Assembly: GCA_964019135.1 (NCBI GenBank)
Contig: OZ025252.1
Coordinates: 10,928,823 to 10,992,822, forward strand
Direction of reading: 5' to 3'
Length of the DNA stretch: 64,000 bases
Source: Arenicola marina
Taxonomy: Eukaryota > Annelida > Polychaeta > Arenicolidae
The number at the start of each line of letters is the position of its first letter. Within the stretch, counting starts at the first letter, position 1. A program made the position numbers and the translations under genes. Positions 13,701 through 27,286 of the stretch are shown here, in pieces. The notes beneath the pieces are model-generated. The model saw only the letters and a program-made list of their open reading frames with translations, did no database searches and was not told the DNA's origin.

Positions 13701-16700
13701 GAACCATCAGCGCTATAGAGACGAGACTGGGCGGACTGTTCAATGAGGTACCAGAGAACAAGGAACCATCACCGCTATAGAGACGGGTCTGGGCGGACTG
13801 TTCAATGAGGTACCAGAGAACAAGGAACCATCAGCGCTATAGAGACGAGACTGGGCGGACTGTTCAATGAGGTACCAGAGAACAAGGAACCATCAGCGCT
13901 ATAGAGACGAGACTGGGCGGACTGTTCAATGAGGTACCAACAAACAATGAACCATCACCGCTATAGAGACGGGACTGGGCGGACTGTTCATTGAGGTACC
14001 AGAGAACAATGAACCATCAGCGCTATAGAGACGAGACTGGGCGGACTGTTCAATGAGGTACCAGAGAACAAGGAACCATCAGCGCTATAGAGACGAGACT
14101 GGGCGGACTGTTCAATGAGGTACCAACAAACAATGAACCATCAGCGCTATAGAGACGAGACTGGGCGGACTGTTCAATGATGTACCAACAAACAATGAAC
14201 CATCAGCGCTATAGAGACGGGACTGGGCGGACAGTTCAATGAGGTACCAGAGAACAAGGAACCATCAGCGCTATAGAGACGGGACTGGGCGGACTGTTCA
14301 TTGAGGTACCAGAGAACAATGAACCATCACCGCTATAGAGACGGGACTGGGCGGACTGTTCATTGAGGTACCAAAGAACAATGAACCATCACCGCTATAG
14401 AGACGGGACTGGGCGGACTGTTCATTGAGGTACCAGAGAACAATGAACCATCACCGCTATAGAGACGGGACTGGGCGGACTGTTTAATGAGGTACCAGAG
14501 AACAAGGAACCATCAGCGCTATAGAGACGGGACTGGGCGGACTGTTCATTGAGGTACCAAAGAACAATGAACCATCACCGCTATAGAGACGGGACTGGGC
14601 GGACTGTTCACTGAGGTACCAGAGAACAATGAACCATCATCGCTATAGAGACGGGACTGGGCGGACTGTTTAATGAGGTACCAGAGAACAAGGAACCATC
14701 AGCGCTATAGAGACGGGACTGGGCGGACTGTTCATTGAGGTACCAAAGAACAATGAACCATCACCGCTATAGAGACGGGACTGGGCGGACTGTTCATTGA
14801 GGTACCAAAGAACAATGAACCATCACCGCTATAGACACGGGACTGGGCGGACTGTTTAATGAGGTACCAGAGAACAATGAACCATCACCGCTATAGAGAC
14901 GGGACTGGGCGGACTGTTCACTGAGGTACCAGAGAACAATGAACCATTACCGCAATAGAGACGGGACTGGGCGGACTGTTCATTGAGGTACCAAAGAACA
15001 ATGAACCATCACCGCTATAGAGACGGGACTGGGCGGACTGTTCATTGAGGTACCAGAGAACAATGAATCATCACCGCTATAGAGACGGGATTGGGCGGAA
15101 TGTTTAATGAGGTACCAAAGAACAATGAACCATCAGCGCTATAGAGACGGGACTGGGCAGACTGTTCAATGAGGTACCAGAGAACAATGAACCATCAGCG
15201 CTATAGAGACGGGACTGGGCGGACTGTTCAATCAGGCACCAGAGAACAAGGAACCATTAGCGCTATAGAGACGAGACTGGGCGGACTGTTCAATGAGGTA
15301 CCAACAAACAATGAACCATCAGCGCTATAGAGACGGGACTGGGCGAACTGTTCACTGAGGCACCAGAGAACAACGAACCATCACCGCTATAGAGACGGGA
15401 CTGGGCGGACTGTTCATTGAGGTACCAACAAACAATGAACCATCACCGCTATAGAGACGGGACTGGGCGGACTGTTCAATGAGGTACCAGAGAACAATGA
15501 ACCATCACGGCTATAGAGACGGGACTGGGCGGACTGTTCATTGAGGTACCAACAAACAATGAACCATCACCGCTATAGAGACGGGACTGGCGGGCTGTTC
15601 ATTGAAGTACCAACAAACAATGAACCATCACCGCTATAGAGACGGGACTGGGCGGACTGTTCAATGAGGCACCAGAGAACAATGAACCATCAGCGCTATA
15701 GAGACGGGACTGGGCGGACTGTTCACTGAGGCTCCAGAGAACAATGAACCATCACCGCTATAGAGACGGGACTGGGCGGACTGTTCACTGAGGCTCCAGA
15801 GAACAATGAACCATCACCGCTATAGAGACGGGACTGGGCGGACTGTTCAATGGGGTACCAGAGAACAATGAACCATCACCGCTATGGAGACGGGACTGGG
15901 CGGACTGTTCACTGAGGTACCAGAGAACAATGAACCATCACCGCTATGGAGACGGGACTGGGCGGACTGTTCAGTGAGGTACCAGAGAACAATGAACCAT
16001 CACCGCTATGGAGACGGGACTGGGCGGACTGTTCAGTGAGGTACCAGAGAACAATGAACCATCACCGCTATAGAGACGGGACTGGGCGGACTGTTCACTG
16101 AGGCTCCAGAGAACAATGAACCATCACCGCTATAGAGACGGGACTGGGCGGACTGTTCAATGAGGCACCAGAGAACAATGAACCATCACCGCTATAGAGA
16201 CGGGACTGGGCGGACTGTTCACTGAGGCTCCAGAGAACAATGAACCATCACCGCTATAGAGACGGGACTGGGCGGACTGTTCAGTGAGGTACCAGAGAAC
16301 AATGAACCATCACCGCTATAGAGACGGGACTGGGCGGACTGTTCAATGAGGCACCAGAGAACAATGAACCATCACCGCTATAGAGACGGGACTGGGCGGA
16401 CTGTTCAGTGAGGTACCAGAGAACAATGAACCATCACCGCTATAGAGACGGGACTGGGCGGACTGTTCAATGAGGCACCAGAGAACAATGAACCATCACC
16501 GCTATAGAGACGGGACTGGGCGGACTGTTCAGTGAGGTACCAGAGAACAATGAACCATCACCGCTATGAAGACGGGACTGGGCGGACTGTTCACTGAGGC
16601 TCCAGAGAACAATGAACCATCACCGCTATAGAGACGGGACTGGGCGGACTGTTCAGTGAGGTACCAGAGAACAATGAACCATCACCGCTATAGAGACGGG

Positions 16701-19700
16701 ACTGGGCGGACTGTTCAATGAGGCACCAGAGAACAATGAACCATCACCGCTATAGAGACGGGACTGGGCGGACTGTTCAGTGAGGTACCAGAGAACAATG
16801 AACCATCACCGCTATAGAGACGGGACTGGGCGGACTGTTCAATGAGGCACCAGAGAACAATGAACCATCACCGCTATAGAGACGGGACTGGGCGGACTGT
16901 TCACTGAGGCTCCAGAGAACAATGAACCATCACCGCTATAGAGACGGGACTGGGCGGACTGTTCAGTGAGGTACCAGAGAACAATGAACCATCACGGCTA
17001 TAGAGACGGGACTGGGCGGACTGTTCACTGAGGCTCCAGAGAACAATGAACCATCACCGCTATAGAGACGGGACTGGGCGGACTGTTCAGTGAGGTACCA
17101 GAGAACAATGAACCATCACCGCTATAGAGACGGGACTGGGCGGACTGTTCACTGAGGCTCCAGAGAACAATGAACCATCACCGCTATAGAGACGGGACTG
17201 GGCGGACTGTTCAGTGAGGTACCAGAGAACAATGAACCATCACCGCTATAGAGACGGGACTGGGCGGACTGTTCAATGAGGCACCAGAGAACAATGAACC
17301 ATCACCGCTATAGAGACGGGACTGGGCGGACTGTTCAGTGAGGTACCAGAGAACAATGAACCATCACCGCTATAGAGACGGGACTGGGCGGACTGTTCAC
17401 TGAGGCTCCAGAGAACAATGAACCATCACCGCTATAGAGACGGGACTGGGCGGACTGTTCACTGAGGCTCCAGAGAACAATGAACCATCACCGCTATAGA
17501 GACGGGACTGGGCGGACTGTTCACTGAGGCTCCAGAGAACAATGAACCATCACCGCTATAGAGACGGGACTGGGCGGACTGTTCACTGAGGCTCCAGAGA
17601 ACAATGAACCATCACCGCTATAGAGACGGGACTGGGCGGACTGTTCAGTGAGGTACCAGAGAACAATGAACCATCACCGCTATAGAGACGGGACTGGGCG
17701 GACTGTTCACTGAGGCTCCAGAGAACAATGAACCATCACCGCTATAGAGACGGGACTGGGCGGACTGTTCAGTGAGGTACCAGAGAACAATGAACCATCA
17801 CCGCTATAGAGACGGGACTGGGCGGACTGTTCAATGAGGCACCAGAGAACAATGAACCATCACCGCTATAGAGACGGGACTGGGCGGACTGTTCAGTGAG
17901 GTACCAGAGAACAATGAACCATCACCGCTATAGAGACGGGACTGGGCGGACTGTTCAATGAGGTACCAGAGAACAATGAACCATCACTGCTATAGAGACG
18001 GGACTGGGCGGACTGTTCACTGAGGCTCCAGAGAACAATGAACCATCACCGCTATAGAGACGGGACTGGGCGGACTGTTCACTGAGGCTCCAGAGAACAA
18101 TGAACCATCACCGCTATAGAGACGGGACTGGGCGGACTGTTCAGTGAGGTACCAGAGAACAATGAAGCATCACCGCTATAGAGACGGGACTGGGCGGACT
18201 GTTCAATGAGGCACCAGAGAACAATGAACCATCACCGCTATAGAGACGGGACTGGGCGGACTGTTCAGTGAGGTACCAGAGAACAATGAACCATCACCGC
18301 TATAGAGACGGGACTGGGCGGACTGTTTAATGAGGTACCAGAGAACAATGAACCATCACCGCTATAAAGACGGGACTGGGCGGACTGTTCAATGAGGTGC
18401 CAACAAACAATGAACCATCAGCGCTATAGAGACGGGACTGGGCGAACTGTTCACTGAGGCACCAGAGAACAATGAACCATCACCGCTATAGAGACGGGAC
18501 TGGGCGGACTGTTCATTGAGGTACCAACAAACAATGAACCATCACCTCTATAGAGACGGGACTGGGCGGACTGTTCAATGAGGTACCAGAGAACAATGAA
18601 CCATCACCGCTATAGAGACGGGACTGGGCGGACTGTTCAGTGAGGTACCAGAGAACAATGAACCATCACCGCTATAGAGACGGGACTGGGCGGACTGTTC
18701 ATTGAGGTACCAGAGAACAATGAACCATCACCGCTATAGAGACGGGACTGGGCGGACTGTTCATTGAGGTACCAACAAACAATGAACCATCACGGCTATA
18801 GAGACGGGACTGGGCGGACTGTTCATTGAGGTACCAACAAACAATGAACCATCACCGCTATAGAGACGGGACTGGCGGGCTGTTCATTAAAGTACCAACA
18901 AACAATGAACCATCACCGCTATAGAGACGGGACTGGGCGGACTGTTCAATGAGGTACCAGAGAACAATGAACCATCACCGCTACAGAGACGGGACTGGGC
19001 GGACTGTTCACTGAGGCACCAGAGAACCATGAACCATCACCGCTATAGAGACGGGACTGGGCGGACTGTTCAATGAGGCACCAGAGAACAATGAACCATC
19101 ACCGCTATAGAGACGGGACTGGGCGGACTGTTCAATGAGGTACCAGAGAACAATGAACCATCACCGCTATAGAGACGGGACTGGGCGGACTGTTCATTGA
19201 GGTACCAAAGAACAATGAACCATCACCGCTATAGAGACAGGAGTGGGCGGACTATTCATTGAGGTACCAGAGAACAATGAACCATCACCGCTATAGAGAC
19301 GGGACTGGGCGGACTGTTCACTGAGGCTCCAGAGAACAATGAACCATCACCGCTATAGAGACGGGACTGGGCGGACTGTTCACTGAGGCTCCAGAGAACA
19401 ATGAACCATCACCGCTATAGAGACGAGACTGGGTGGACTGTTCAATGGGGTACCAGAGAACAATGAACCCTTAGCGCTATAGAGACGGGACTGGGCGGAC
19501 TGTTCACTGAGGTACCAAAGAACAATGGACCATCACCGCTATAGAGACGGGACTGGGCGGACTGTTCAATGAGGCACCAGAGAACAATGAACCATCACCG
19601 CTATAGAGACGAGTCTGGGCGGACTGTTCAATCAGGCACCAGAGAACAATGAACCATCACCGCTATAGAGACGGGACTGGGCGGACTGTTCATTGAGGCA

Positions 19701-22700
19701 CCAGAGAACAATGAACCATCACCGCTATAGAGACGAGTCTGGGCGGACTGTTCAATCAGGCACCAGAGAACAATGAACCATCACCGCTATAGAGACGGGA
19801 CTGGGCGGACTGTTCATTGAGGTACCAGAGAACAATGAACCATCACCGCTATAGAGACGAGACTGGGCGGACTGTTCATTGGGGTACCGGAGAACAATGA
19901 ACCATCAGCGCTATAGAGACGGGACTGGGCGGACTGTTCACTGAGGCTCCAGAGAACAATGAACCATCACCGCTATAGAGACGGGTCTGGGCGGACTGTT
20001 CAATCAGGCACCAGAGAACAATGAACCATCAGCGCTATAGAGACGGGTTTGGGCGGACTGTTCAATCAGGCACCAGAGAACAATGAACCATCACCGCTAT
20101 AGAGACGGGACTGGGCGGACTGTTCACTGAGATACCAGAGAACAATGAACCATCACCGCTATAGAGACGGGACTGGGCGGACTGTTCACTGAGGTGCCAG
20201 AGAACAATGAACCATCACCGCTATAGAGACGGGACTGGGCGGACTGTTCATTGAGGTGCCAGAGAACAATGAACCATCACCGCTATGGAGACGGGACTGG
20301 GCGGACTGTTCAATGAGGTGCCAGAGAACAATGAACCATCACCGCTATAGAGACGGGACTGGGCGGACTGTTCACTGAGATACCAGAGAACAATGAACCA
20401 TCACCGCTATAGAGACGGGACTGGGCGGACTGTTCACTGAGATACCAGAGAACAATGAACCATCAGCGCTATTGAGACGGGACTGGGCGGACTGTTCAAT
20501 GAGGCACCAGAGAACAATGAACCATCACCGCTATAGAGACGGGACTGGGCGGACTGTTCACTGAGGTACCAGAGAACAATGAACCATCACCGCTATAGAG
20601 ACGGGACTGGGCGGACTGTTCACTGAGGTACCAGAGAACCATGAACCATCACCGCTATAGAGACGGGACTGGGCGGACTGTTCAATGAGGTGCCAGAGAA
20701 CAATGAACCATCACTGCTATAGAGACGGGACTGGGCGGACTGTTCAATGAGGCACCAGAGAACAATGAACCATCACCGCTATAGAGACGGGACTGGGCGG
20801 ACTGTTCACTGAGGCTCCAGAGAACAATGAACCATCACCGCTATAGAGACGGGACTGGGCGGACTGTTCACTGAGGCTCCAGAGAACAATGAACCATCAC
20901 CGCTATAGAGACGAGACTGGGCGGACTGTTCATTGGGGTACCGGAGAACAATGAACCATCAGCGCTATAGAGACGGGACTGGGCGGACTGTTCACTGAGG
21001 CTCCAGAGAACAATGAACCATCACCGCTATAGAGACGGGTCTGGGCGGACTGTTCAATCAGGCACCAGAGAACAATGAACCATCAGCGCTATAGAGACGG
21101 GTTTGGGCGGACTGTTCAATCAGGCACCAGAGAACAATGAACCATCACCGCTATAGAGACGGGACTGGGCGGACTGTTCACTGAGATACCAGAGAACAAT
21201 GAACCATCACCGCTATAGAGACGGGACTGGGCGGACTGTTCACTGAGGTGCCAGAGAACAATGAACCATCAGCGCTATAGAGACGGGACTGGGCGGACTG
21301 TTCACTGAGATACCAGAGAACAATGAACCATCACCGCTATAGAGACGGGACTGGGCGGACTGTTCATTGAGGTGCCAGAGAACAATGAACCATCACCGCT
21401 ATGGAGACGGGACTGGGCGGACTGTTCAATGAGGTGCCAGAGAACAATGAACCATCACCGCTATAGAGACGGGACTGGGCGGACTGTTCACTGAGATACC
21501 AGAGAACAATGAACCATCACCGCTATAGAGACGGGACTGGGCGGACTGTTCACTGAGATACCAGAGAACAATGAACCATCACCGCTATAGAGACGGGACT
21601 GGGCGGACTGTTCAATGAGGCACCAGAGAACAATGAACCTTCACCGCTATAGAGACGGGACTGGGCGGACTGTTCACTGATGTACCAGAGAACCATGAAC
21701 CATCACCGCTATAGAGACGGGACTGGGCGGACTGTTCACTGAGGTACCAGAGAACCATGAACCATCACCGCTATAGAGACGGGACTGGGCGGACTGTTCA
21801 ATGAGGTGCCAGAGAACAATGAACCATCACTGCTATAGAGACGGGACTGGGCGGACTGTTCAATGAGGCACCAGAGAACAATGAACCATCACCGCTATAG
21901 AGACGGGACTGGGCGGACTGTTCACTGAGGCTCCAGAGAACAATGAACCATCACCGCTATAGAGACGGGACTGGGCGGACTGTTCAATGAGGCACCAGAG
22001 AACAATGAACCATCAGCGCTATTGAGACGGGACTGGGCGGACTGTTCACTGAGGCTCCAGAGAACAATGAACCATCACCGCTATAGAGACGGGACTGGCG
22101 GGCTGTTCATTGAAGTACCAACAAACAATGAACCATCAACGCTATAGAGACGGGACTGGGCGGACTGTTCAGTGAGGCTCCAGAGAACAATGAACCATCA
22201 GCGCTATAGAGACGGGACTGGGCGGACTGTTCACTGAGATACCAGAGGACAATGAACCATCACCGCTATAGAGACGGGACTGGGCGGACTGTTCACTGAG
22301 GCTCCAGAGAACAATGAACCATCACCGCTATAGAGACGGGACTGGGCGGACTGTTCAGTGAGATACCAGAGGACAATGAACCATCACCGCTATAGAGACG
22401 GGACTGGGCGGACTGTTCACTGAGGCTCCAGAGAACAATGAACCATCAGCGCTATAGAGACGGGACTGGGCGGACTGTTCACTGAGGCTCCAGAGAACAA
22501 TGAACCATCACCGCTATAGAGACGGGACTGGGCGGACTGTTCACTGAGATACCAGAGGACAATGAACCATCACCGCTATAGAGACGGGACTGGGCGGACT
22601 GTTCACTGAGGCTCCAGAGAACAATGAACCATCAGCGCTATAGAGACGGGACTGGGCGGACTGTTCACTGAGGCTCCAGAGAACAATGAACCATCACCGC

Positions 22701-24669
22701 TATAGAGACGGGACTGGGCGGACTGTTCAGTGAGGTACCAGAGAACAATGAACCATCACCGCTATAGAGACGGGACTGGGCGGACTGTTCACTGAGGTAC
22801 CAGAGAACAATGAACCATCACCGCTATAGAGACGGGACTGGGCGGACTGTTCACTGAGGCTCCAGAGAACAATGAACCATCACCGCTATAGAGACGGGAC
22901 TGGGCGGACTGTTCATTGAGGTACCAGAGAACAATGAACCATCACCGCTATAGAGACGGGACTGGGCGGACTGTTCATTGAGGTACCAGAGAACAATGAA
23001 CCATCACCGCTATAGAGACGGGACTGGGCGGACTGTTCATTGAGGTACCAGAGAACAATGAACCATCACCGCTATAGAGACGGGACTGGGCGGACTGTTC
23101 ACTGAGGCTCCAGAGAACAATGAACCATCACCGCTATAGAGACGGGACTGGGCGGACTGTTCATTGAGGTACCAGAGAACAATGAACCATCACCGCTATA
23201 GAGACGGGACTGGGCGGACTGTTCACTGAGGCTCCAGAGAACAATGAACCATCAGCGCTATAGAGACGGGACTGGGCGGACTGTTCACTGAGGCACCAGA
23301 GAACAATGAACCATCACCGCTATAGAGACGGGACTGGGCGGACTGTTCACTGAGGCTCCAGAGAACAATGAACCATCAGCGCTATAGAGACGGGACTGGC
23401 GGGCTGTTCATTGAAGTACCAACAAACAATGAACCATCAACGCTATAGAGACGGGACTGGGCGGACTGTTCAGTGAGGCTCCAGAGAACAATGAACCATC
23501 AGCGCTATAGAGACGGGACTGGGCGGACTGTTCACTGAGGCTCCAGAGAACAATGAACCATCACCGCTATAGAGACGGGACTGGGCGGACTGTTCACTGA
23601 GGCTCCAGAGAACAATGAACCATCAGCGCTATAGAGACGGGACTGGGCGGACTGTTCACTGAGGCACCAGAGAACAATGAACCATCACCGCTATAGAGAC
23701 GGGACTGGGCGGACTGTTCACTGAGGCTCCAGAGAACAATGAACCATCAGCGCTATAGAGACGGGACTGGGCGGACTGTTCACTGAGGCTCCAGAGAACA
23801 ATGAACCATCACCGCTATAGAGACGGGACTGGGCGGACTGTTCAATGAGGCACCAGAGAACAATGAACCTTCACCGCTATAGAGACGGGACTGGGCGGAC
23901 TGTTCACTGAGGTACCAGAGAACCATGAACCATCACCGCTATAGAGACGGGACTGGGCGGACTGTTCACTGAGGTACCAGAGAACCATGAACCATCACCG
24001 CTATAGAGACGGGACTGGGCGGACTGTTCAATGAGGTGCCAGAGAACAATGAACCATCACTGCTATAGAGACGGGACTGGGCGGACTGTTCAATGAGGCA
24101 CCAGAGAACAATGAACCATCACCGCTATAGAGACGGGACTGGGCGGACTGTTCACTGAGGCTCCAGAGAACAATGAACCATCACCGCTATAGAGACGGGA
24201 CTGGGCGGACTGTTCAATGAGGCACCAGAGAACAATGAACCATCACCGCTATAGAGACGGGACTGGGCGGACTGTTCACTGAGGCTCCAGAGAACAATGA
24301 ACCATCACCGCTATAGAGACGGGACTGGGCGGACTGTTCACTGAGATACCAGAGAACAATGAACCATCAGCGCTATAGAGACGGGACTGGGCGGACTGTT
24401 CACTGAGGCTCCAGAGAACAATGAACCATCACCGCTATAGAGACGGGACTGGGCGGACTGTTCAGTGAGGTACCAGAGAACAATGAACCATCACCGCTAT
24501 AGAGACGGGACTGGGCGGACTGTTCAATGAGGCACCAGAGAACAATGAACCATCACCGCTATAGAGACGGGACTGGGCGGACTGTTCACTGAGGCTCCAG
24601 AGAACAATGAACCATCACCGCTATTGAGACGGGACTGGGCGGACTGTTCAATGAGGCTATTCAGAGAAC
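1708..24669. repeat. 23-kb satellite-like array, 62-bp unit, about 370 copies
   Basis: A 62-bp unit is repeated head to tail with no foreign insertion. Landmarks in each unit are GGTACCAGAGAACAATGAAC, then CATCACCGCTATAGAGACGG, then GACTGGGCGGACTGTTCA. Stop codons fall in every frame, so it is non-coding. Two sequence domains are visible. The left (to about 15.2 kb) uses GGTACCAGAG, GGTACCAAAG and GGTACCAACA variants with CAATGA or CAAGGA. The right (from about 15.2 kb) uses GGCTCCAGAG, GGCACCAGAG, GATACCAGAG and GGTGCCAGAG. A rare shortened form, ACTGGCGGGCTG, recurs at about 15.59, 18.87, 22.09 and 23.4 kb. A 7-bp deletion is at about 9727. The 3' end decays at 24655-24669. Confidence 0.97.
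4010..7794. repeat. Higher-order duplications inside the 62-bp array
   Basis: The 24-unit block 4010-5500 recurs at 6304-7794, offset by exactly 37 units (2294 bp). Diagnostic variants line up, for example TATAGACACGG at 5041 and 7335, and the first TTCAATGATGTACC block at 4621 and 6915. Its right part (about 4745-5500) recurs once more at 5551-6306, offset by 13 units (806 bp; TATAGACACG at 5847). I saw only occasional single-base differences, such as CAATGA against CAAGGA near 5133/7427. Confidence 0.85.
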
Positions 24670-24776
24670 TGTCCACCGAGGGAACAATAAGTACATGCGC
24701 AAACCGCCAAATATTGATTTACTACTGAAAACGTTACGTTGCCTGAGGGGTTTGTATCCCTTGAGGTGGGACCTTG

Positions 24777-26140
24777 CTGGTCCAGCGGGTATGTGGCTGG
24801 GGGGGGGGGGGTGGTCCAGGGGGTATGCGGCTGGGGTGGTCGTCCAGGGGGTATGAGGCTGGGGTGGTCGTCCAGGGGTATGAGGCTGGGGTGGTGGTCC
24901 AGGGGGTATGAGACTAGGGTGGTCGTCCAGGGGGTATGAGGCTGGGGTGGTCGTCCAGGGGGTATGAGGCTGGGGTGGTCGTCCAGGGGGTATGAGGCTG
25001 GGGTGGTGGTCCAGGGGGTATGAGACTAGGGTGGTCGTCCAGGGGGTATGAGGCTGGGGTGGTCGTCCAGGGGGTATGAGGCTGGGGTGGTGGTCCAGGG
25101 GGTATGAGGCTGGGGTGGTGGTCCAGGGGGTATGAGGCTGGGGTGGTGGTCCAGAAGGTATGAGGCCGGGGTAGGGGGGGTGGTCCAGGTGTATGAGGCT
25201 GGGTTGTTGGACCAGGGGGTATGAGGCTGGGGTGGTCGTCCAGGGGGTATGAGGCTGGGGTGGTCGTCCAGGGGGTATGAGGCTGGGGTGGTCGTCCAGG
25301 GGGTATGAGGCTGGGGTGGTTTTCCAGGGGGTATGAGGCTGGGGTGGGGGGGGGTGGTCCAGGTGTATGAGGCTGGGGTGGTTGTCCCGGGGGTATGAGG
25401 CTGGGGTGGTCGTCCCGGGGGCATGAGGCTGGGGGGGGGGGCGTTCCGGAGGTATGAGGCTGGGGTGGGTGGGGGGCGGGGTCCAGGGGTTATGAGGCTG
25501 TGCTGGTGGTCCAGGGGGTATGAGGCTGGGGTGGGGGGAGGGGTGGTCCAGGGGTATGAAGCTGGGGTGGGGGGGTGGTTGTCCCGGGGGTATGAGGCTG
25601 GGGGGGGTGGTCCAGGGGTATGAGGCTGGGGTGGTCGTCCAGGGGGTATGAGGCTGGGGTGGTGGTCCAGGGGGTATGAGGCTGGGGCGGGGGGAGGGGT
25701 GGTCCAGGGGTATGAAGCTGGGGTGGGGGGGTGGTCTAGGGGGTATGAGGCTGGGGTGGGGGGGGTGGTTGTCCCGGGGGTATGAGGCTGGGGGGGTGGT
25801 CCAGGGGTATGAGGCTGGGGTGGTCGTCCAGGGGGTATGAGGCTGGGGTGGTGTTCCAGGGGGTATGAGGCTGGGGTGGGGGGGGGTGGTCCAGGGATAT
25901 GAGGCTGGGATGGTCGTCCAGGGGGTATGAGGCTGGGGTGGTTTGCCAGGGGGTATGAGGCTGGGGTGGAAGGGGGGTGGTCCAGGGGTATGAGGCTGGG
26001 GTGGGGGGAGGTCTAGGTGGTATGAGGCTGGGGTGGGGGGTGGGGTGGTTGTCCCGGGGGTATGAGGCTGGGGTGGTTGTCCCGGGGGTGTGAGGCTGGG
26101 GTGGTTGTCCCGGGGATATGGGGCTGGGAGGGTGGGCGGC
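24777..26140. repeat. G-rich minisatellite, 27-28-bp unit
   Basis: About 48 units with the core GGTATGAGGCTGGGGTGGT followed by CGTCCAGGG or GGTCCAGGG. Extra G tracts are inserted in many units between about 25.3 and 26.1 kb. The + strand is strongly G-over-C, with several runs of 8 or more G. Open frames on both strands (up to 132 codons on the minus strand) are low-complexity products of the unit. The array decays into GC-rich single-copy DNA at about 26140. Confidence 0.93.
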
Positions 26141-26285
26141 AGGTGGCCGCCGAGGAGACCACCCCTTGGGCGAGGGACGTTGGCCTTCCGGGGTCAGCTA
26201 CACCAGTCGAGGTGGGCAGATTACTGTGTGCCTCATGTACGGATCACAGGCAGGCTCAGGCACAGGGGCCGCAGATCGACTGACA

Positions 26286-26374
26286 TAGGCCGGGGGGGGG
26301 GGGGGGGGTCGCGCACCGCCTACATAGAAGTTCTATGTAGGTAGTGAGCGACCCTCCCCCCCCCCCCACCGGCT
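26286..26374. other. Large foldback (inverted repeat) with G17 and C12 arms
   Basis: The inner arms CCTACATAGAA (26319-26329) and TTCTATGTAGG (26331-26341) are perfectly complementary around one base. Moving outward, CAC pairs with GTG, then GGGTCGC (26306-26312) pairs with GCGACCC (26348-26354), then a 17-G run (26292-26308) faces a 12-C run (26356-26367). Weaker symmetry (AGGCC against ACCGGCT) continues outside. It could be a tiny foldback element, a cruciform-prone site, or an artefact of reading a hairpin. Confidence 0.8.
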
Positions 26375-26424
26375 TGTGGGCTCAGGTGAGTGTTTGGCCA
26401 GCCTGCCCCAGACCCCAGGCGGGT

Positions 26425-26585
26425 GGCAGGGGGAGGGTGGAGTAGAGGGGTACGGCGGCGGTAGAGGGAGAGGGTGGGGATAGAGGGAGAGCGGGGGTGG
26501 AGGTGGCGGGCGGGGTGCAAGGGAAAGGGAGGGAGTAGAGGGGCACGGCGGCGGTAGAGTGGGGGGGGGGGGGGAGTGGGGCAGA
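26425..26585. repeat. G-rich two-copy repeat, ~93-bp period
   Basis: The motif AGTAGAGGGG(T/C)ACGGCGGCGG followed by TAGAG occurs at about 26441 and again at about 26534. It is embedded in purine-rich sequence ending in a run of G near 26562-26574. A minus-strand open frame of about 90 codons covers it (proline/arginine-rich), with no domain seen. Confidence 0.6.
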
Positions 26586-26900
26586 GCCTCATAACTATTT
26601 AACTAAGCCTGACCAATGGAGGTAACAAAGGTGTCATCAATTGTTAACAAGACCTCTGAACACGGCACTGCACGGCGTTCAAAGGCAATCAGCGGCCTTC
26701 TGGCCTCTATTGTCAATACGTAATTAACGAGGACACTCCAGTGATGACATGTCGGCCTGAGTGAGGCCAGCTCTCTCTCACCAGCGCCATTAATGTTAAG
26801 CCACGGTGTAGATATATATGGATTGTGCGCCAATATACTTCAGTTCTAACGTGGAATAAAGCAACCTGAACAAATCGGGTGATATTAAAAGGCGACAGGC
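26586..26900. other. Single-copy AT-richer spacer
   Basis: About 315 bases of ordinary-complexity sequence. A TATATATAT-like stretch is at about 26812-26819 and an AATAAA at about 26854, but no convincing open frame, splice pair or transposon end accompanies them. No gene recognised. Confidence 0.5.
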
Positions 26901-27286
26901 GGTCCTCTGCTATCTCCATATCCTCCCCGCTTCTCTGCTATCTCCATATCTTCCCCCGTCCTCTACTATCTCCATAACTTCCCCGGTCCTCTGCTATCTC
27001 CATATCTTCCCCGGTCCTCTGCTATCTCCATATCCTCCCCGGTCCTCTGCTATCTCCATATCCTCCCCGGTCTTCTGCTATCACCATATCTTCCCCGGTC
27101 CTCTGCTATCTCCATATCCTCCCCGGTCCTCTGCTATCTCCATATCCTTTCCCGGTCCTCTGCTATATCTATATCCTCCCTGGTCCTCTGCTATCTCCAT
27201 ATCTGTCCCGGTCCTCTGCTATCTCCATATCCTCCCCGGTCCTCTGCTATCTCCATATCCTTCCCGGTCCTCTGCTATCACCATTA
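26901..27286. repeat. 28-bp minisatellite
   Basis: About 13-14 copies of TCCTCTGCTATCTCCATATC followed by CTCCCCGG, with minor variants (CTTCCCCGG, TCACCATAT, TGTCCCGG). It passes directly into the 33-bp array. Confidence 0.92.

Noticed and set aside
1708-24669. Centromeric satellite call
   Set aside because: Size and homogeneity would allow it, but nothing in the sequence proves centromere function and I see no CENP-B-like box. Only position or chromatin data could decide.
26854-26859. AATAAA as a gene's polyadenylation signal
   Set aside because: No open frame or exon precedes it; the hexamer is common in AT-rich sequence.
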